In this document: positions 23,893 to 33,960 of the stretch, one piece after another
Position numbering within the stretch: the first letter of the stretch is position 1
Layout of the letters: every line of letters begins with the position of its first letter
Source: an uncultured Lachnospiraceae bacterium
GTDB lineage: Bacteria > Bacillota > Clostridia > Lachnospirales > Lachnospiraceae
Assembly: GCA_949743325.1 (NCBI GenBank)
Contig: CATJTQ010000123.1
Location: 1 to 49,257 of the forward strand
Direction of reading: 5' to 3'
Length of the DNA stretch: 49,257 nt
Position numbers and translations under genes: made by a program
Notes under the pieces: generated by a model
The model's input: the letters and a program-made list of their open reading frames with translations, nothing else
Databases searched by the model: none
What the model was told of the DNA's origin: nothing

Positions 23893-25788
23893 ATGGCAAA
23901 AGGATTTTTACCAATATCAAAAGAGGATATGCAGCAGCAAAATATTGAGCAGCTTGATTTTGTGTATGTAATTGGAGACGCATATGTTGACCATCCTTCA
24001 TTTGGACATGCAATAATCAGCAGGATTCTTTCTGCGCAGGGCTACAGTGTAGGAATAATTTCGCAGCCGGATTGGAGAGACAAGGAAAGCATAACTAAAT
24101 TGGGAGAGCCAAGGCTTGGATTTCTAGTAACCGGCGGAAATATGGATTCGATGGTAAACCATTATACCGTATCAAAAAAAAGACGTTCACAGGATGCATA
24201 TACGCCCGGCGGTGTTATGGGAAAAAGACCTGATTATGCGTCAGTGGTTTACTGCAATCTTATTAGGCAGACTTATAAAAAGACGCCGATTATTATTGGA
24301 GGAATAGAGGCAAGTCTGAGAAGAATGGCGCATTATGATTATTGGTCAGATAAGCTTAAACGGTCAATACTGTTAGATTCTGGCGCTGATATAATATCTT
24401 ATGGAATGGGAGAGAGAAGTATACTGGAAATTGCTGAGGCATTGGATTCTGGTATAGATATAAAAAATATAACATTTATTGACGGAACTGTATATAAAAC
24501 AAATTCACTTGAAGACGTCTATGATGCAATAACTTTGCCTTCATTTGATGAGATTAGGAGAGATAAGCTTAAGTTTGCAAAAAGTTTCTACACCCAGTAC
24601 TGTAATACAGATCATTATATAGCGAAACGGCTTGTAGAACCTTACGGAGAAAAATGCTATGTAGTGCAGAATCCTCCGTCTAAACCATTAGATACATCAA
24701 TGATGGATTATGTATATTCTCTTGGATATATGGGAACATATCATCCTTCTTATGAGAGTGATGGAGGAGTTCCTGCAATATCAGAAGTGAAATTTAGTTT
24801 AGTAAGCAACAGAGGATGTTTTGGAGGATGCAGTTTCTGTGCCCTGACATTTCATCAGGGAAGGCATATACAAGTGCGTTCACATGAATCTATTATTGCT
24901 GAGGCTTCAAAACTTGTGTGGGATAAAGATTTCAAAGGATATATACATGATGTCGGCGGTCCGACTGCAAACTTTCGTCATCCGTCGTGTGAAAAACAGA
25001 AGACGAAGGGAGTATGTCCTAATAAACAGTGTCTGTTCCCTAAACCTTGTGCTAACATAAAAATTGACCATAATGATTATCTGGACTTATTAAGAAAGTT
25101 AAGACAGCTGCCTAATGTAAAAAAAGTATTCATTCGTTCGGGAATTAGATTTGATTACTTAATAAATGATAAAAATGATGAGTTTTTTTATGAACTGTGC
25201 AAACATCATGTCAGTGGACAGCTAAAAGTTGCACCAGAACATGTGTCTGATACGGTGCTGCAGAAGATGGGTAAGCCTGAAAATTCAGTTTATGAAAAAT
25301 TTTTAAGAAAATATAGAATTATAAATGATAAATTAGGATTAAAACAGTATGTAGTACCATATCTTATGTCATCACACCCTGGTTCAACGTTAAAGGAAGC
25401 GGTTGAATTGGCAGAATATTTGCGTGATTTGGGATATATGCCGCAGCAGGTACAGGATTTTTATCCAACACCGTCGACAATCTCAACTTGTATGTATTAT
25501 ACGGGAGTTGATCCACGGACAATGGAATCTGTGTATATTCCTAAAAATCCTCATGAGAAGGCTATGCAGAGAGCTCTTATACAATATCGTAATCCGAAAA
25601 ATTATGACCTTGTATATGAGGCGCTCACAAAGGCTGGAAGAACTGATTTAATAGGCTTTGATAAGAAATGTCTTATACGTCCAAGAAAAACAGCAGATAA
25701 GATATCCGCAAATAACAAGGGAAAAAATATTAACACTGGTAAAAAGAAAAAAGTAATTCGAAATGTTCATAAAAAGAAGGACAGGTGA
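23893..25788 (+). CDS. YgiQ family radical SAM protein
   Basis: A 631-residue radical SAM protein of the YgiQ/UPF0313 family. The N-terminal ~230 residues form a B12-binding-like region ([51 protein letters not shown]). The SAM/[4Fe-4S] motif is [19 protein letters not shown] (three Cys in CxxxCxxC). An extra cysteine-rich stretch follows ([18 protein letters not shown]), which could hold a second cluster. The C-terminal basic tail ([15 protein letters not shown]) may bind nucleic acid. No reaction is established for the family. The next gene begins 4 bases after the stop. Confidence 0.93.
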   Translation: MAKGFLPISKEDMQQQNIEQLDFVYVIGDAYVDHPSFGHAIISRILSAQGYSVGIISQPDWRDKESITKLGEPRLGFLVTGGNMDSMVNHYTVSKKRRSQDAYTPGGVMGKRPDYASVVYCNLIRQTYKKTPIIIGGIEASLRRMAHYDYWSDKLKRSILLDSGADIISYGMGERSILEIAEALDSGIDIKNITFIDGTVYKTNSLEDVYDAITLPSFDEIRRDKLKFAKSFYTQYCNTDHYIAKRLVEPYGEKCYVVQNPPSKPLDTSMMDYVYSLGYMGTYHPSYESDGGVPAISEVKFSLVSNRGCFGGCSFCALTFHQGRHIQVRSHESIIAEASKLVWDKDFKGYIHDVGGPTANFRHPSCEKQKTKGVCPNKQCLFPKPCANIKIDHNDYLDLLRKLRQLPNVKKVFIRSGIRFDYLINDKNDEFFYELCKHHVSGQLKVAPEHVSDTVLQKMGKPENSVYEKFLRKYRIINDKLGLKQYVVPYLMSSHPGSTLKEAVELAEYLRDLGYMPQQVQDFYPTPSTISTCMYYTGVDPRTMESVYIPKNPHEKAMQRALIQYRNPKNYDLVYEALTKAGRTDLIGFDKKCLIRPRKTADKISANNKGKNINTGKKKKVIRNVHKKKDR

Positions 25789-25792
25789 TTAA

Positions 25793-26392
25793 ATGAGCAA
25801 AAATAAAATGCCGATGCCAGGTGAAAAGTTTAATGACAAGAATGGGAAGATAAACCAAGTTATCACAATTGCAAAACATTGTGAGACAGGTGAAAAACTT
25901 GTTGTTTATCAAGCTTTGTATGGTGATTTTGATGTTAGGGCTGTATCTGTTGAACAGTACTACAGAGAAAATACAAATGTTTCAGAAAAGGCGAGTGAAG
26001 AAAAATCTTCAGATGTTAAATCAATATCTGAAGGTGTTGTGTCGTATAGTCATAATGAAATGTCAAAGACAACTACTGTTACAGACAATTCTAATTATAG
26101 AGAAATTAATTTAAGGGCGGCGGAGACTGACATTAAAATAGAAAATTATAAAGATGAGTGTCCTGAAGGAATGAATTTGCTTCTCTATGCATTTTTGGAG
26201 ACGGATACAGTTCGCGACAGATTAAAGCTTGTGCGTGATTCTGATAACAGAAAGTACATTGACAATAAATGTATAGATGATATGGCTGCGTCAATAGATG
26301 TAGCTATAGAAGAGGGAGATTTGGATGAGAGGATAAGGCAGCTTATATCTTGTCTTGATACAATGAAGCGGTTTGAAGTGTTTAGAAGATAA
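25793..26392 (+). CDS. DUF1653 domain protein with unknown C-terminal domain
   Basis: A 199-residue soluble protein. Residues ~6-62 match DUF1653 (MPGEKFNDKNGKINQVITIAKHCETGEKLVVYQALYGDF, then RAVSVEQYY), a small beta domain of unknown function that often occurs alone at ~70 residues. A polar linker (~65-115) leads to a helical domain (MNLLLYAFLETDTVRDRLKLV, then CIDDMAASIDVAIEEGDLDERI) that I do not recognise. It is probably in one operon with the YgiQ gene. AGGTGAT upstream is a weak RBS. Confidence 0.82.
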   Translation: MSKNKMPMPGEKFNDKNGKINQVITIAKHCETGEKLVVYQALYGDFDVRAVSVEQYYRENTNVSEKASEEKSSDVKSISEGVVSYSHNEMSKTTTVTDNSNYREINLRAAETDIKIENYKDECPEGMNLLLYAFLETDTVRDRLKLVRDSDNRKYIDNKCIDDMAASIDVAIEEGDLDERIRQLISCLDTMKRFEVFRR

Positions 26393-26475
26393 AATGTTTT
26401 TTGGTTAATAGTATTTTTTATATAGTCTAAGAAAGCACATTCGAGTAAAAAATGTATTAATTTACCTGTGTATAC

Positions 26476-26504
26476 TTGCGGAATTTTATGATTTTTGATA
26501 TTAT
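26476..26504 (+). promoter_or_regulatory. Candidate promoter for icd
   Basis: TTGCGG (26476-26481) and TATTAT (26499-26504) are separated by 17 bases, 36 bases before the icd ATG. It fits the monocistronic layout with a terminator after the gene. Confidence 0.55.
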
Positions 26505-26540
26505 AGAAGCTGTAGATTGCACGAGAAGGAGGACACAGAG

Positions 26541-27749
26541 ATGGATAAAATTAAGATGACAGTTCCATTAGTGGAGATGGACGGAGATGAGATGACAAGA
26601 ATTCTATGGAAAATGATAAAAGATGAATTGTTAAATCCGTTTATTGAACTTAAGACTGAGTATTATGATTTGGGTTTGGAAAATAGAAATAAAACAGATG
26701 ATAAAGTTACTGCTGATTCTGCTGAGGCAACTAAGAAATATGGAGTTGCAGTGAAATGTGCTACAATTACTCCCAACGCAGCAAGAATGACAGAGTATGA
26801 TTTAAAAGAAATGTGGAAGAGTCCTAACGGGACAATCCGTGCAATATTAGACGGCACGGTTTTCCGTGCACCGATAATAGTAAAGGGAATTGAACCTTGT
26901 GTCAAAAATTGGAAGAAGCCGATTACAATCGCAAGACATGCTTATGGAGATGTATATAAAAACACTGAGATGGATATTCCAGGTCCCGGAAAATGCGAGC
27001 TTGTGTATACGTCACAAAATGGTGAGGAAGTGCGTTCATTAGTTCATGAGTATAAAGGCGCAGGTGTTGCGCAGGCAATGCACAATCTGGATGATTCTAT
27101 AGAAAGTTTTGCAAAAAGCTGTTTTAGTTTTGCGCTTGATACAAAACAAGATTTGTGGTTTGCTACAAAGGATACAATATCAAAGACCTATGACCATACT
27201 TTTAAAGATATTTTTCAGGATATTTTTGATAAAGAATATAAAGAGAAGTTTGAAGAAGCAGGAATTAATTATTTCTATACATTGATTGATGATGCGGTTG
27301 CCAGAGTAATGAAATCTGAGGGCGGATATATATGGGCATGTAAAAATTATGATGGTGATGTTATGAGTGATATGGTTTCATCAGCATTTGGCTCTCTGGC
27401 AATGATGACTTCAGTGCTTGTATCTCCGCAGGGATATTATGAGTATGAGGCGGCGCATGGAACTGTACAGAGGCATTATTACAAGCATTTAAATGGAGAA
27501 GAGACATCAACTAACTCTGTGGCGACAATTTTTGCTTGGACAGGTGCTCTTAGAAAAAGAGGAGAATTAGACGGTATATCTGAACTTACAGTTTTTGCAG
27601 ATAAGCTTGAGGAAGCCTGCAAAAATACAATAGAGTCAGGAAAGATGACGAATGATCTTGCTTTGATAACTACAATTGAAAATCCAACAGTACTTAACAG
27701 TGAAGAATTTATAAAAGCAGTAAGAGAAACACTTGAGGCTTCATTGTAA
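26541..27749 (+). CDS. icd: NADP-dependent isocitrate dehydrogenase
   Basis: Oxidatively decarboxylates isocitrate to 2-oxoglutarate, supplying carbon for glutamate (and so for proline). 402 residues from the ATG at 26541, with AAGGAGG upstream. Motifs fit the eukaryotic-like homodimeric NADP class: [55 protein letters not shown], the metal-binding [28 protein letters not shown] and [19 protein letters not shown], and [21 protein letters not shown]. It has its own likely promoter and terminator. No citrate synthase or aconitase lies alongside. Confidence 0.95.
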   Translation: MDKIKMTVPLVEMDGDEMTRILWKMIKDELLNPFIELKTEYYDLGLENRNKTDDKVTADSAEATKKYGVAVKCATITPNAARMTEYDLKEMWKSPNGTIRAILDGTVFRAPIIVKGIEPCVKNWKKPITIARHAYGDVYKNTEMDIPGPGKCELVYTSQNGEEVRSLVHEYKGAGVAQAMHNLDDSIESFAKSCFSFALDTKQDLWFATKDTISKTYDHTFKDIFQDIFDKEYKEKFEEAGINYFYTLIDDAVARVMKSEGGYIWACKNYDGDVMSDMVSSAFGSLAMMTSVLVSPQGYYEYEAAHGTVQRHYYKHLNGEETSTNSVATIFAWTGALRKRGELDGISELTVFADKLEEACKNTIESGKMTNDLALITTIENPTVLNSEEFIKAVRETLEASL

Positions 27750-27753
27750 AATT

Positions 27754-27806
27754 AAAATCTCCTTTACCAGCCGGCAGTAATGACTGATATGGGAGGTTTT
27801 CTTTTC
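27754..27806 (+). terminator. Rho-independent terminator of icd
   Basis: AAAATCTCC (27754-27762) pairs with GGAGGTTTT (27792-27800), one G-U, and is followed by CTTTTCT. The loop is long and may hold further structure. Confidence 0.6.
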
Positions 27807-27933
27807 TATGGAAATTTATGTATACAAAAAATTTTTTTTGTGTTATTATTAAATAAGCTCTTTTTTAGAATAAAGTAAAATAATCCGTTCAGGGAAAGCA
27901 ATAATTACAGAAAATGTAATTGGAGGGATTGTT

Positions 27934-28650
27934 TTGAATAAGAATAAGAGAATGTCAGATTTACCGGAAGATGAAAGACCTTATGAAAAATGCTTTAAAT
28001 ATGGTCCGTCGGTATTAAGCGATGCGGAGCTGCTGGCTGTAATTATAAGGACAGGTGCAAAAGGTGAGCAGTCTATTGAGCTTGCCAGAAAGATTTTGCA
28101 TCTGTCAAAGTTATGCAATGGAATACTTGGTATTTATCACAGTTCTATTGAAGAACTTATGAATATAAAAGGCATAGGAAAGGTTAAAGCGGTTCAATTA
28201 AAGTGTGTTGCTGAATTGGCGAAACGTTTTAGACAGGCATCAGTTAAGGATAAACTTTCTTTCAGAGAACCGAGGATTATAGCAGAGTACTATATGGAAG
28301 AACTGCGTCATGAAGAACAGGAGAAGCTGATGCTTTTAATGTTAGATACAAAAAGCCAGCTTATAAGAGAAAGGGTATTGTCTATTGGAACTGTTAATGC
28401 TTCTCTTATTTCACCTAGAGAGACATTTGTTGAGGCGTTAAAAAATGGTGCAGTTTATATTATTTTGCTGCACAATCATCCGAGCGGGGATCCGACTCCT
28501 AGCCGGGAGGATATCAGATTAACAAATAGAATGAGACAATGTGGGGAATTATTAGGAATAAGTCTGTTAGATCACATTGTAATAGGGGATAATAATTATA
28601 CAAGCTTTCTGGAGGAGGCTATGTTGTGTGACCGGGAAGGAGACGAATAA
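27934..28650 (+). CDS. radC: RadC/JAB-domain DNA repair protein
   Basis: A 238-residue protein. An N-terminal helix-hairpin-helix region (GPSVLSDAELLAVIIRTGAKG, MNIKGIGKVKAVQLK) is followed by the JAMM/MPN-like metal site LLHNHPSGDPTPSREDI. Historically named a repair protein, though the direct repair role was later questioned; competence-linked functions occur. The TTG at 27934 is chosen because GGAGGG ends 6 bases before it; the ATG at 27952 would be 24 bases away. Adjacency to mreB is a long-known arrangement in Firmicutes. Confidence 0.92.
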   Translation: MNKNKRMSDLPEDERPYEKCFKYGPSVLSDAELLAVIIRTGAKGEQSIELARKILHLSKLCNGILGIYHSSIEELMNIKGIGKVKAVQLKCVAELAKRFRQASVKDKLSFREPRIIAEYYMEELRHEEQEKLMLLMLDTKSQLIRERVLSIGTVNASLISPRETFVEALKNGAVYIILLHNHPSGDPTPSREDIRLTNRMRQCGELLGISLLDHIVIGDNNYTSFLEEAMLCDREGDE

Positions 28651-28651
28651 G

Positions 28652-29668
28652 GTGGCCACGAATGTATTTGGAATTGATTTAGGAACAAGTAATATTAAAA
28701 TTTATAATCATCATGAAAACGATATTATAGATGAGAAAAATATTATTGCTATTGAAGGGAAAAATCATATTTGTGCTATGGGCGATGAGGCTTTTGAGAT
28801 GTATGAAAAGGCGCCGGAAAATATCAATATTTGTTATCCTATAGCAAATGGTGTTATTGCAGATATTGAGAGTATGCAGATTTTATTTAGAGGTATGCTT
28901 GAGCGCTCAGGGGGACGTTTTCTTAGAAACAGCAAATATATTATGTCTGTTCCCACAGATATTACAGAAGTTGAGAAGAGAGCATTTTATGATTTAGTTC
29001 ATATGGCTAATGTTCGTGAGAAGAAGATAATGTTTGTAGAAAAGCCAATTGCAGATGCTGTAGGTTTAGGGCTTGATGTTAATTCTGCCAGAGGTATTAT
29101 GATTGTTGATGTAGGAGCCGACACTACAGAAATATCAGTTATTTCACTTGGGGGGATTGTCTTAAGCAAGCTGCTTCAAGTTGGAGGCAATCATTTTGAT
29201 GATGCTATACTGCTGGCAATAAAGAAAAGGGAAAATTTGCTTATTGGAAAGAAAACTGCTGAGTATATAAAAAAGGAGCTTACTTCTAACGATGAAGATG
29301 CTGTGAAGGCAGTCAAAGTATTTGGACGGGATATTGTTACAGGACTTCCTATGGAGAGGGAGATTAGAGCCGATCTTGTACTTGAGTCTATAGGAGAACT
29401 GCTGTACACAATAGTTGACGCTGCAAAAATGATTTTGGAGAGAACTCCGCCGGAATTGTCTTCAGATATTATAGAGAATGGAATCTATCTGACAGGAGGA
29501 TCCTCTAACATAGTTGAGCTTGCAAAAATTATGGCTAGGGAAACAGAGCTTGACGCTAATATAAGCAAGCTTCCTGAGGAGTGCGTTGTCAGAGGAATAG
29601 CAAGAATAATAGATGATAAAACTTTGGATGGTCTTGTAGGAGAAATTAACGAGAAAATCTATAGATAA
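28652..29668 (+). CDS. mreB: Rod shape-determining protein MreB
   Basis: Actin-like ATPase that forms membrane-bound filaments and directs lateral cell-wall synthesis. 338 residues. The phosphate-1 motif is NVFGIDLGTSNIKIY near the start; VDVGADTTEISVIS is phosphate-2, and GIYLTGGSSNIVELA is the adenosine motif. The GTG at 28652 is chosen because AAGGAG ends 9 bases upstream and gives the canonical start; a GTG at 28628 inside radC is possible and would add 8 residues. It heads mreBCD-mrdA. Confidence 0.93.
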   Translation: MATNVFGIDLGTSNIKIYNHHENDIIDEKNIIAIEGKNHICAMGDEAFEMYEKAPENINICYPIANGVIADIESMQILFRGMLERSGGRFLRNSKYIMSVPTDITEVEKRAFYDLVHMANVREKKIMFVEKPIADAVGLGLDVNSARGIMIVDVGADTTEISVISLGGIVLSKLLQVGGNHFDDAILLAIKKRENLLIGKKTAEYIKKELTSNDEDAVKAVKVFGRDIVTGLPMEREIRADLVLESIGELLYTIVDAAKMILERTPPELSSDIIENGIYLTGGSSNIVELAKIMARETELDANISKLPEECVVRGIARIIDDKTLDGLVGEINEKIYR

Positions 29669-29683
29669 AAACGGGGTAGTGCT

Positions 29684-30544
29684 ATGAATAATAAAAAAAG
29701 ATTTTCACTGCCGCCAAAATATATATTATTTATTTTGGCAATTTTTTGTCTGGGTGCAATGTTTGTAACCTTTGCAACAAAAGTGTCTGTAGCTCCAATA
29801 AAAAATGTTGTCGGTTATGTCATAGTTCCTATGCAGAAAGGAATAAATAAGGTTGGTGGATGGTTTGGGGATAAGACGCTGGAATTTAAGACACTGGAAG
29901 AGGTAAAAAAAGAAAATAAGGATCTGCAGGCTCAGATTGCTGATTTAAAGGTGGAGAACAGTAAATTGCTTCAGGAGAGGTATGAGCTTGACAGATTAAG
30001 ACAATTATTTGAACTGGATGAGAAATATACCGGTTATGAAAAAGTAGCTGCGAGGATTATTGCCAAAGATACAGGGAATTGGTTCAATACTTTTATTGTT
30101 GATAAAGGTGAGAAGAACGGCATAAAAAAGGATATGAATGTTATAGATGGCAGCGGACTTGTAGGAATTGTAGTTGAGACAGGGGATAACTGGGCGAGAA
30201 TTCGTTCAATTATTGATGATTCCAGTAATGTGAGTTCAATGGTACTCTCTACACAAGATTTGTGTATGGTTAAAGGTAACTTAGAGTTAATGTCAGACAA
30301 TACAATTGAATTTGAAAAATTAGTTGACAGTGACAATAATGTGGCTGTCGGTGAACAGGTGGTAACATCAAATGTCAGCGGCAAATATCTTGAAGGTATT
30401 TTGATTGGATATATTACTGAAATAAAAGAAGATTCAAATCAAATTACAAAGTCAGGATATATTTCTCCAGCTGTAGATTTTGAACATTTATCTGAGGTTC
30501 TAATAATCAAAAATTTGAAAGAACAGCCGCACACGGAGGAATAG
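29684..30544 (+). CDS. mreC: Rod shape-determining protein MreC
   Basis: A bitopic membrane scaffold that links MreB filaments to PBP2 and RodA outside the membrane. 286 residues: one transmembrane helix at ~13-33 (YILFILAIFCLGAMFVTFA), a coiled coil at ~68-110 (EVKKENKDLQAQIADLKVEN, then LDRLRQLFEL) and the extracellular MreC beta domain (ARIIAKDTGNWFNTFIVDKGEKNGI, DGSGLVGIVVETGDNWARI). RBS GGGG is modest. The downstream mreD ATG is 2 bases beyond the stop, so translation is coupled. Confidence 0.94.
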   Translation: MNNKKRFSLPPKYILFILAIFCLGAMFVTFATKVSVAPIKNVVGYVIVPMQKGINKVGGWFGDKTLEFKTLEEVKKENKDLQAQIADLKVENSKLLQERYELDRLRQLFELDEKYTGYEKVAARIIAKDTGNWFNTFIVDKGEKNGIKKDMNVIDGSGLVGIVVETGDNWARIRSIIDDSSNVSSMVLSTQDLCMVKGNLELMSDNTIEFEKLVDSDNNVAVGEQVVTSNVSGKYLEGILIGYITEIKEDSNQITKSGYISPAVDFEHLSEVLIIKNLKEQPHTEE

Positions 30545-30546
30545 CT

Positions 30547-31068
30547 ATGAGACGTGTAATTATGGACACTATTTTTATAGTGATATTATTTTTGCTTCAG
30601 TCTACAGTTTTTAAATGGCTGTCTTTAGCTAATATTTCTCCTAATCTTATGATTGTAATTACTGCATCATGCGGTTTTATGAAGGGAAAGACTGAGGGAC
30701 TGCTGGTAGGATTTTTCAGCGGTCTGCTGATTGATATATTTTATGGTGATATAATAGGATTTTATGCTTTAATTTATATGGTTACCGGATATGTAAACGG
30801 TTTCTTCAATACAATTTTTTATGATGAAGATGTAAAGTTTCCTATGATTCTTATAGCGGCAAGTGAACTTGCCTTTGGACTTATAGTATATGTATTTAGA
30901 TTTTTATTAAGAAATAGATTAGATTTTGTATATTATTTAATTCATATAATACTTCCTGAACTTTTATATACAATTGTTATAACAATTGTGCTTTATCGTG
31001 TAATACTTGCTATAAGCAGGTTTGTTGACGGACTTGGAAAGAGAGGTGAAGGTCAGGTTGCTGAATGA
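30547..31068 (+). CDS. mreD: Rod shape-determining protein MreD
   Basis: A polytopic membrane protein of 173 residues with about five transmembrane helices (IFIVILFLLQSTVFKWL, ISPNLMIVITASCGFMKG, LVGFFSGLLIDIFYG, and later segments), matching the small MreD family in length and layout. It supports the elongasome. Its 3' end overlaps the start of mrdA by about 11 bases in another frame, which suggests translational coupling. Confidence 0.92.
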   Translation: MRRVIMDTIFIVILFLLQSTVFKWLSLANISPNLMIVITASCGFMKGKTEGLLVGFFSGLLIDIFYGDIIGFYALIYMVTGYVNGFFNTIFYDEDVKFPMILIAASELAFGLIVYVFRFLLRNRLDFVYYLIHIILPELLYTIVITIVLYRVILAISRFVDGLGKRGEGQVAE

Positions 31069-33880
31069 TGTAAAAGAATATGTAGGTGAGTTTTTTAAAT
31101 CTCGTCTAATAATATTAATAGTTGTTGTTTTATTGCTGTTTAGTTTTATTGTAAACAGGTTGTTTTCATTGCAGATAGTTCGTGGTGAAGAATATATGAA
31201 TGATTTTGAGCTGCAGACAAAGAAGGAGCAAGTTTTAAAAGGAACACGTGGAAAAATATTTGACAGAAATGGTAAACTTCTTGCTTATAATGAGCTGGCA
31301 TACAGTATTACAATAGCAGATACTGGTTCTTATAACACTATTAAAGAAAAAAATAGTATAGTTAATCCTCAAATTAATCAGCTTATTCAAATCATAGAGG
31401 GAAAGGGAGATTCATTGGTTAATGATTTTTCTATCGCTGTTGACGGCAATGGAGAATTTTATTTTACCGTTGAGGGAAACAGCAGGAAACTTTTTCTTGG
31501 AACGGCTTATGGAAAAGCAACAAAAGACCTCACTGAAGAAATGTTGAATGCTACGGCAAAAGAAGTTTTTGAGTATTTGTGCAGTAAAGAAAAATATGGT
31601 TTAGATAATATGGATTTATCTGTCGATTATATGCTTAAAATACTTCGAATACGAATGGATATGTCAGGAAATAATTATCAGAAATATATTACTACGACTG
31701 TGGCTGAGGATGTCAGCCAAGAGACAGTAGCTATGGTAATGGAACATGCTGATGAAATACAGGGGGTTTCGGTAGAGGAAGTAACGATGAGACGGTATAA
31801 TGAGAGCATATATTTTGCACCTATTATTGGTTATACTGGAAAAATTTCACCTGATGAGCTTGAAGAATTAAAAAAAGAAGATAAGTCATATGATTCTAAT
31901 GATATAATAGGAAAAGCAGGGATTGAGAATTATATGGAGAAGGAGCTGCAGGGTAAAAAAGGTTCTCGTACATTATATGTAAACAATGTCGGCAAAATTC
32001 TGGAGATTGCAGATGTTAAAGATTCTTCTGTTGGTAATGATGTATATTTAACAATTGACAGTGAATTGCAAAAGGCGGTATATCAAATTATAGAGCAGAA
32101 GCTTGCAGGAATTCTTGTATCAAAGATTAGAAATGTAAAAGAGTATACACCATCGCCGACAAGTAAGGCTGATGATATTATTATTCCAATTGATGATGTT
32201 TATTTCGCACTTTTTAATAATAATATAATAAATATTGATAATTTGGGAAGAGCGGATGCTACAAATGTAGAAAAAAGTGTTGATGCTGTTTATCAGAGTA
32301 AGAGGAGCGGTGTCGCAGCAGCAGTAATTTCTGAATTGAGAAATCCTGCAGCTGCAGCATATAAAGATTTATCTGATGAGATGAAGAATTATATGAGCCG
32401 TGTTGCAGCTATTTTATCTGAAAATGATATTCTTGTCAGCAGTAATGTGGACAAGGCTAATGAGGTATATCAAAGCTGGAGAAGCGAGACTACAAGTCTT
32501 GGTGTTTATATAAGGGAAGCTATTGCAAAGAACTGGATTGATGTTTCAAAAATAAGTGTCGAGGGAGAATACACTAATTCAGACGAGACATACGAGGCGG
32601 TTCTCTCATTTATAGAAGGTGCTATTGCAGATGATTATGAATTGAATAAAAGTATGTTTAAATATCTTATTGCAAATAATCAGATCAGTGGTAAGCAGGT
32701 GTGTCTGCTCTTATATGCACAGGGTGTTCTTGCTCCTGACGAGGGTACATGCAATGCTCTATTAGCTGGAAATATAGGTGGGTATGATTTTATGATGGCA
32801 AAAATAAGCTCGCTTGAGATTACTCCTGCTCAGCTTGCGCTTGATCCGTGTTCAGGTTCATGTACTATTACAGATCCTAATACCGGTGAAGTACTTGCTA
32901 TGGTGACATATCCAAGCTATGATAATAACAGACTTGCCAATTCAGTAGATGCAGCTTATTACAATAAATTAATAAATGATCTGTCAAAGCCTCTGTACAA
33001 TAGGGCGACACAGGAAAAATCAGCTCCAGGTTCAACTTTTAAGATGGTTACAGCAATCGCCGGTTTGACGGAGGGAGTGATAACACCTCATACTACAATA
33101 ACAGATAAAGTAGAATTTAAAGAGGTCGTTCCTTCGCCTAAGTGCTGGTCAAGATCAGGACATGGTTCAATAAACGTATCACAGGCTCTTGAACATTCCT
33201 GTAATTATTTCTTTTATGATACCGGATATTCATTAAGTAAATTAAATGGAAGCTTTAATGAGGAAACAGGGATTAGCAAACTTCAAACATATGCTAAAAT
33301 GTTTGGATTAAATGAAAAATCTGGTGTTGAGATAACAGAATCGGCGCCGAGCATGGCAGATGAGTATCCTATTACAGCTGCAATCGGTCAAAGTAATCAC
33401 AACTATGCTTCGATTCAGCTTGCAAGATATGTAACAGCAATAAGTAACTCAGGTACGGTATATAATTTAAGCCTCCTGGATAAATTAACTGATTCAGAAG
33501 GAAATGTTATTGCAGATTATTCACCAGCAGTATTTAACAAAATCACACTTCCTAATTCTACATGGAATAGTGTTCATACTGGAATGAATCTTGTTGCAAA
33601 GCGAACTGATTCATTAAAAAAACTTAATTTAAATATTGCCGGAAAGACAGGTACTGCACAGGAGAATAAACTCAGACCTAACCATGCATTGTTTGTCGGA
33701 TATGCACCTTTTGAGAATCCTCAGATTGCTTTGGCGGTGAAGATTGCTAATGGTTATACATCTGCAAATTCTGCAGAGATTGCCAGTGAAGTTTTTACTT
33801 ATTATTTTAAACTTGACGGTTGGGATACAATGCTGAATGGTACTGCGTCCAGACCTGATTCAGCTACAATTGAGGATTAA
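31058..33880 (+). CDS. mrdA: Penicillin-binding protein 2 with large insertion in the transpeptidase domain
   Basis: Class B PBP that cross-links lateral peptidoglycan with RodA. About 940 residues, against 600-700 for typical PBP2. One N-terminal transmembrane helix (~13-35) is followed by the pedestal domain, with RGKIFDRNGKLLAYNELAYS. The catalytic motifs are intact: Ser659 and Lys662 in PGSTFK, Ser714 and Asn716 in EHSCN, and Lys863 in KTGTAQ. Between YLTIDSELQKAVYQIIEQK (DNA ~32043-32100) and ITDPNTGEVLAMVTYPSYDNN (~32865) lies ~250 residues of extra, helical sequence. The start is uncertain: the TTG at 31058 is used since AGAGGTGAAGG precedes it, and a GTG at 31046 is possible. Confidence 0.9.
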   Translation: MLNDVKEYVGEFFKSRLIILIVVVLLLFSFIVNRLFSLQIVRGEEYMNDFELQTKKEQVLKGTRGKIFDRNGKLLAYNELAYSITIADTGSYNTIKEKNSIVNPQINQLIQIIEGKGDSLVNDFSIAVDGNGEFYFTVEGNSRKLFLGTAYGKATKDLTEEMLNATAKEVFEYLCSKEKYGLDNMDLSVDYMLKILRIRMDMSGNNYQKYITTTVAEDVSQETVAMVMEHADEIQGVSVEEVTMRRYNESIYFAPIIGYTGKISPDELEELKKEDKSYDSNDIIGKAGIENYMEKELQGKKGSRTLYVNNVGKILEIADVKDSSVGNDVYLTIDSELQKAVYQIIEQKLAGILVSKIRNVKEYTPSPTSKADDIIIPIDDVYFALFNNNIINIDNLGRADATNVEKSVDAVYQSKRSGVAAAVISELRNPAAAAYKDLSDEMKNYMSRVAAILSENDILVSSNVDKANEVYQSWRSETTSLGVYIREAIAKNWIDVSKISVEGEYTNSDETYEAVLSFIEGAIADDYELNKSMFKYLIANNQISGKQVCLLLYAQGVLAPDEGTCNALLAGNIGGYDFMMAKISSLEITPAQLALDPCSGSCTITDPNTGEVLAMVTYPSYDNNRLANSVDAAYYNKLINDLSKPLYNRATQEKSAPGSTFKMVTAIAGLTEGVITPHTTITDKVEFKEVVPSPKCWSRSGHGSINVSQALEHSCNYFFYDTGYSLSKLNGSFNEETGISKLQTYAKMFGLNEKSGVEITESAPSMADEYPITAAIGQSNHNYASIQLARYVTAISNSGTVYNLSLLDKLTDSEGNVIADYSPAVFNKITLPNSTWNSVHTGMNLVAKRTDSLKKLNLNIAGKTGTAQENKLRPNHALFVGYAPFENPQIALAVKIANGYTSANSAEIASEVFTYYFKLDGWDTMLNGTASRPDSATIED

Positions 33881-33890
33881 GTTAAATACA

Positions 33891-33942
33891 TTCCGTGCCA
33901 TTTACCAAATAAATATCTTTATTTGGCTTATCGCTTGCGGAA
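33891..33942 (+). other. Intercistronic stem-loop between mrdA and minC
   Basis: CCAAATAAA (33905-33913) and TTTATTTGG (33918-33926) pair exactly around a 4-base loop, and the outer TTCCG (33891-33895) pairs with CGGAA (33938-33942). It lacks a U-tract, so an mRNA processing or stability element is as likely as a terminator. Confidence 0.5.
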
Positions 33943-33960
33943 ATCAAAGGAGAAGAGTAT

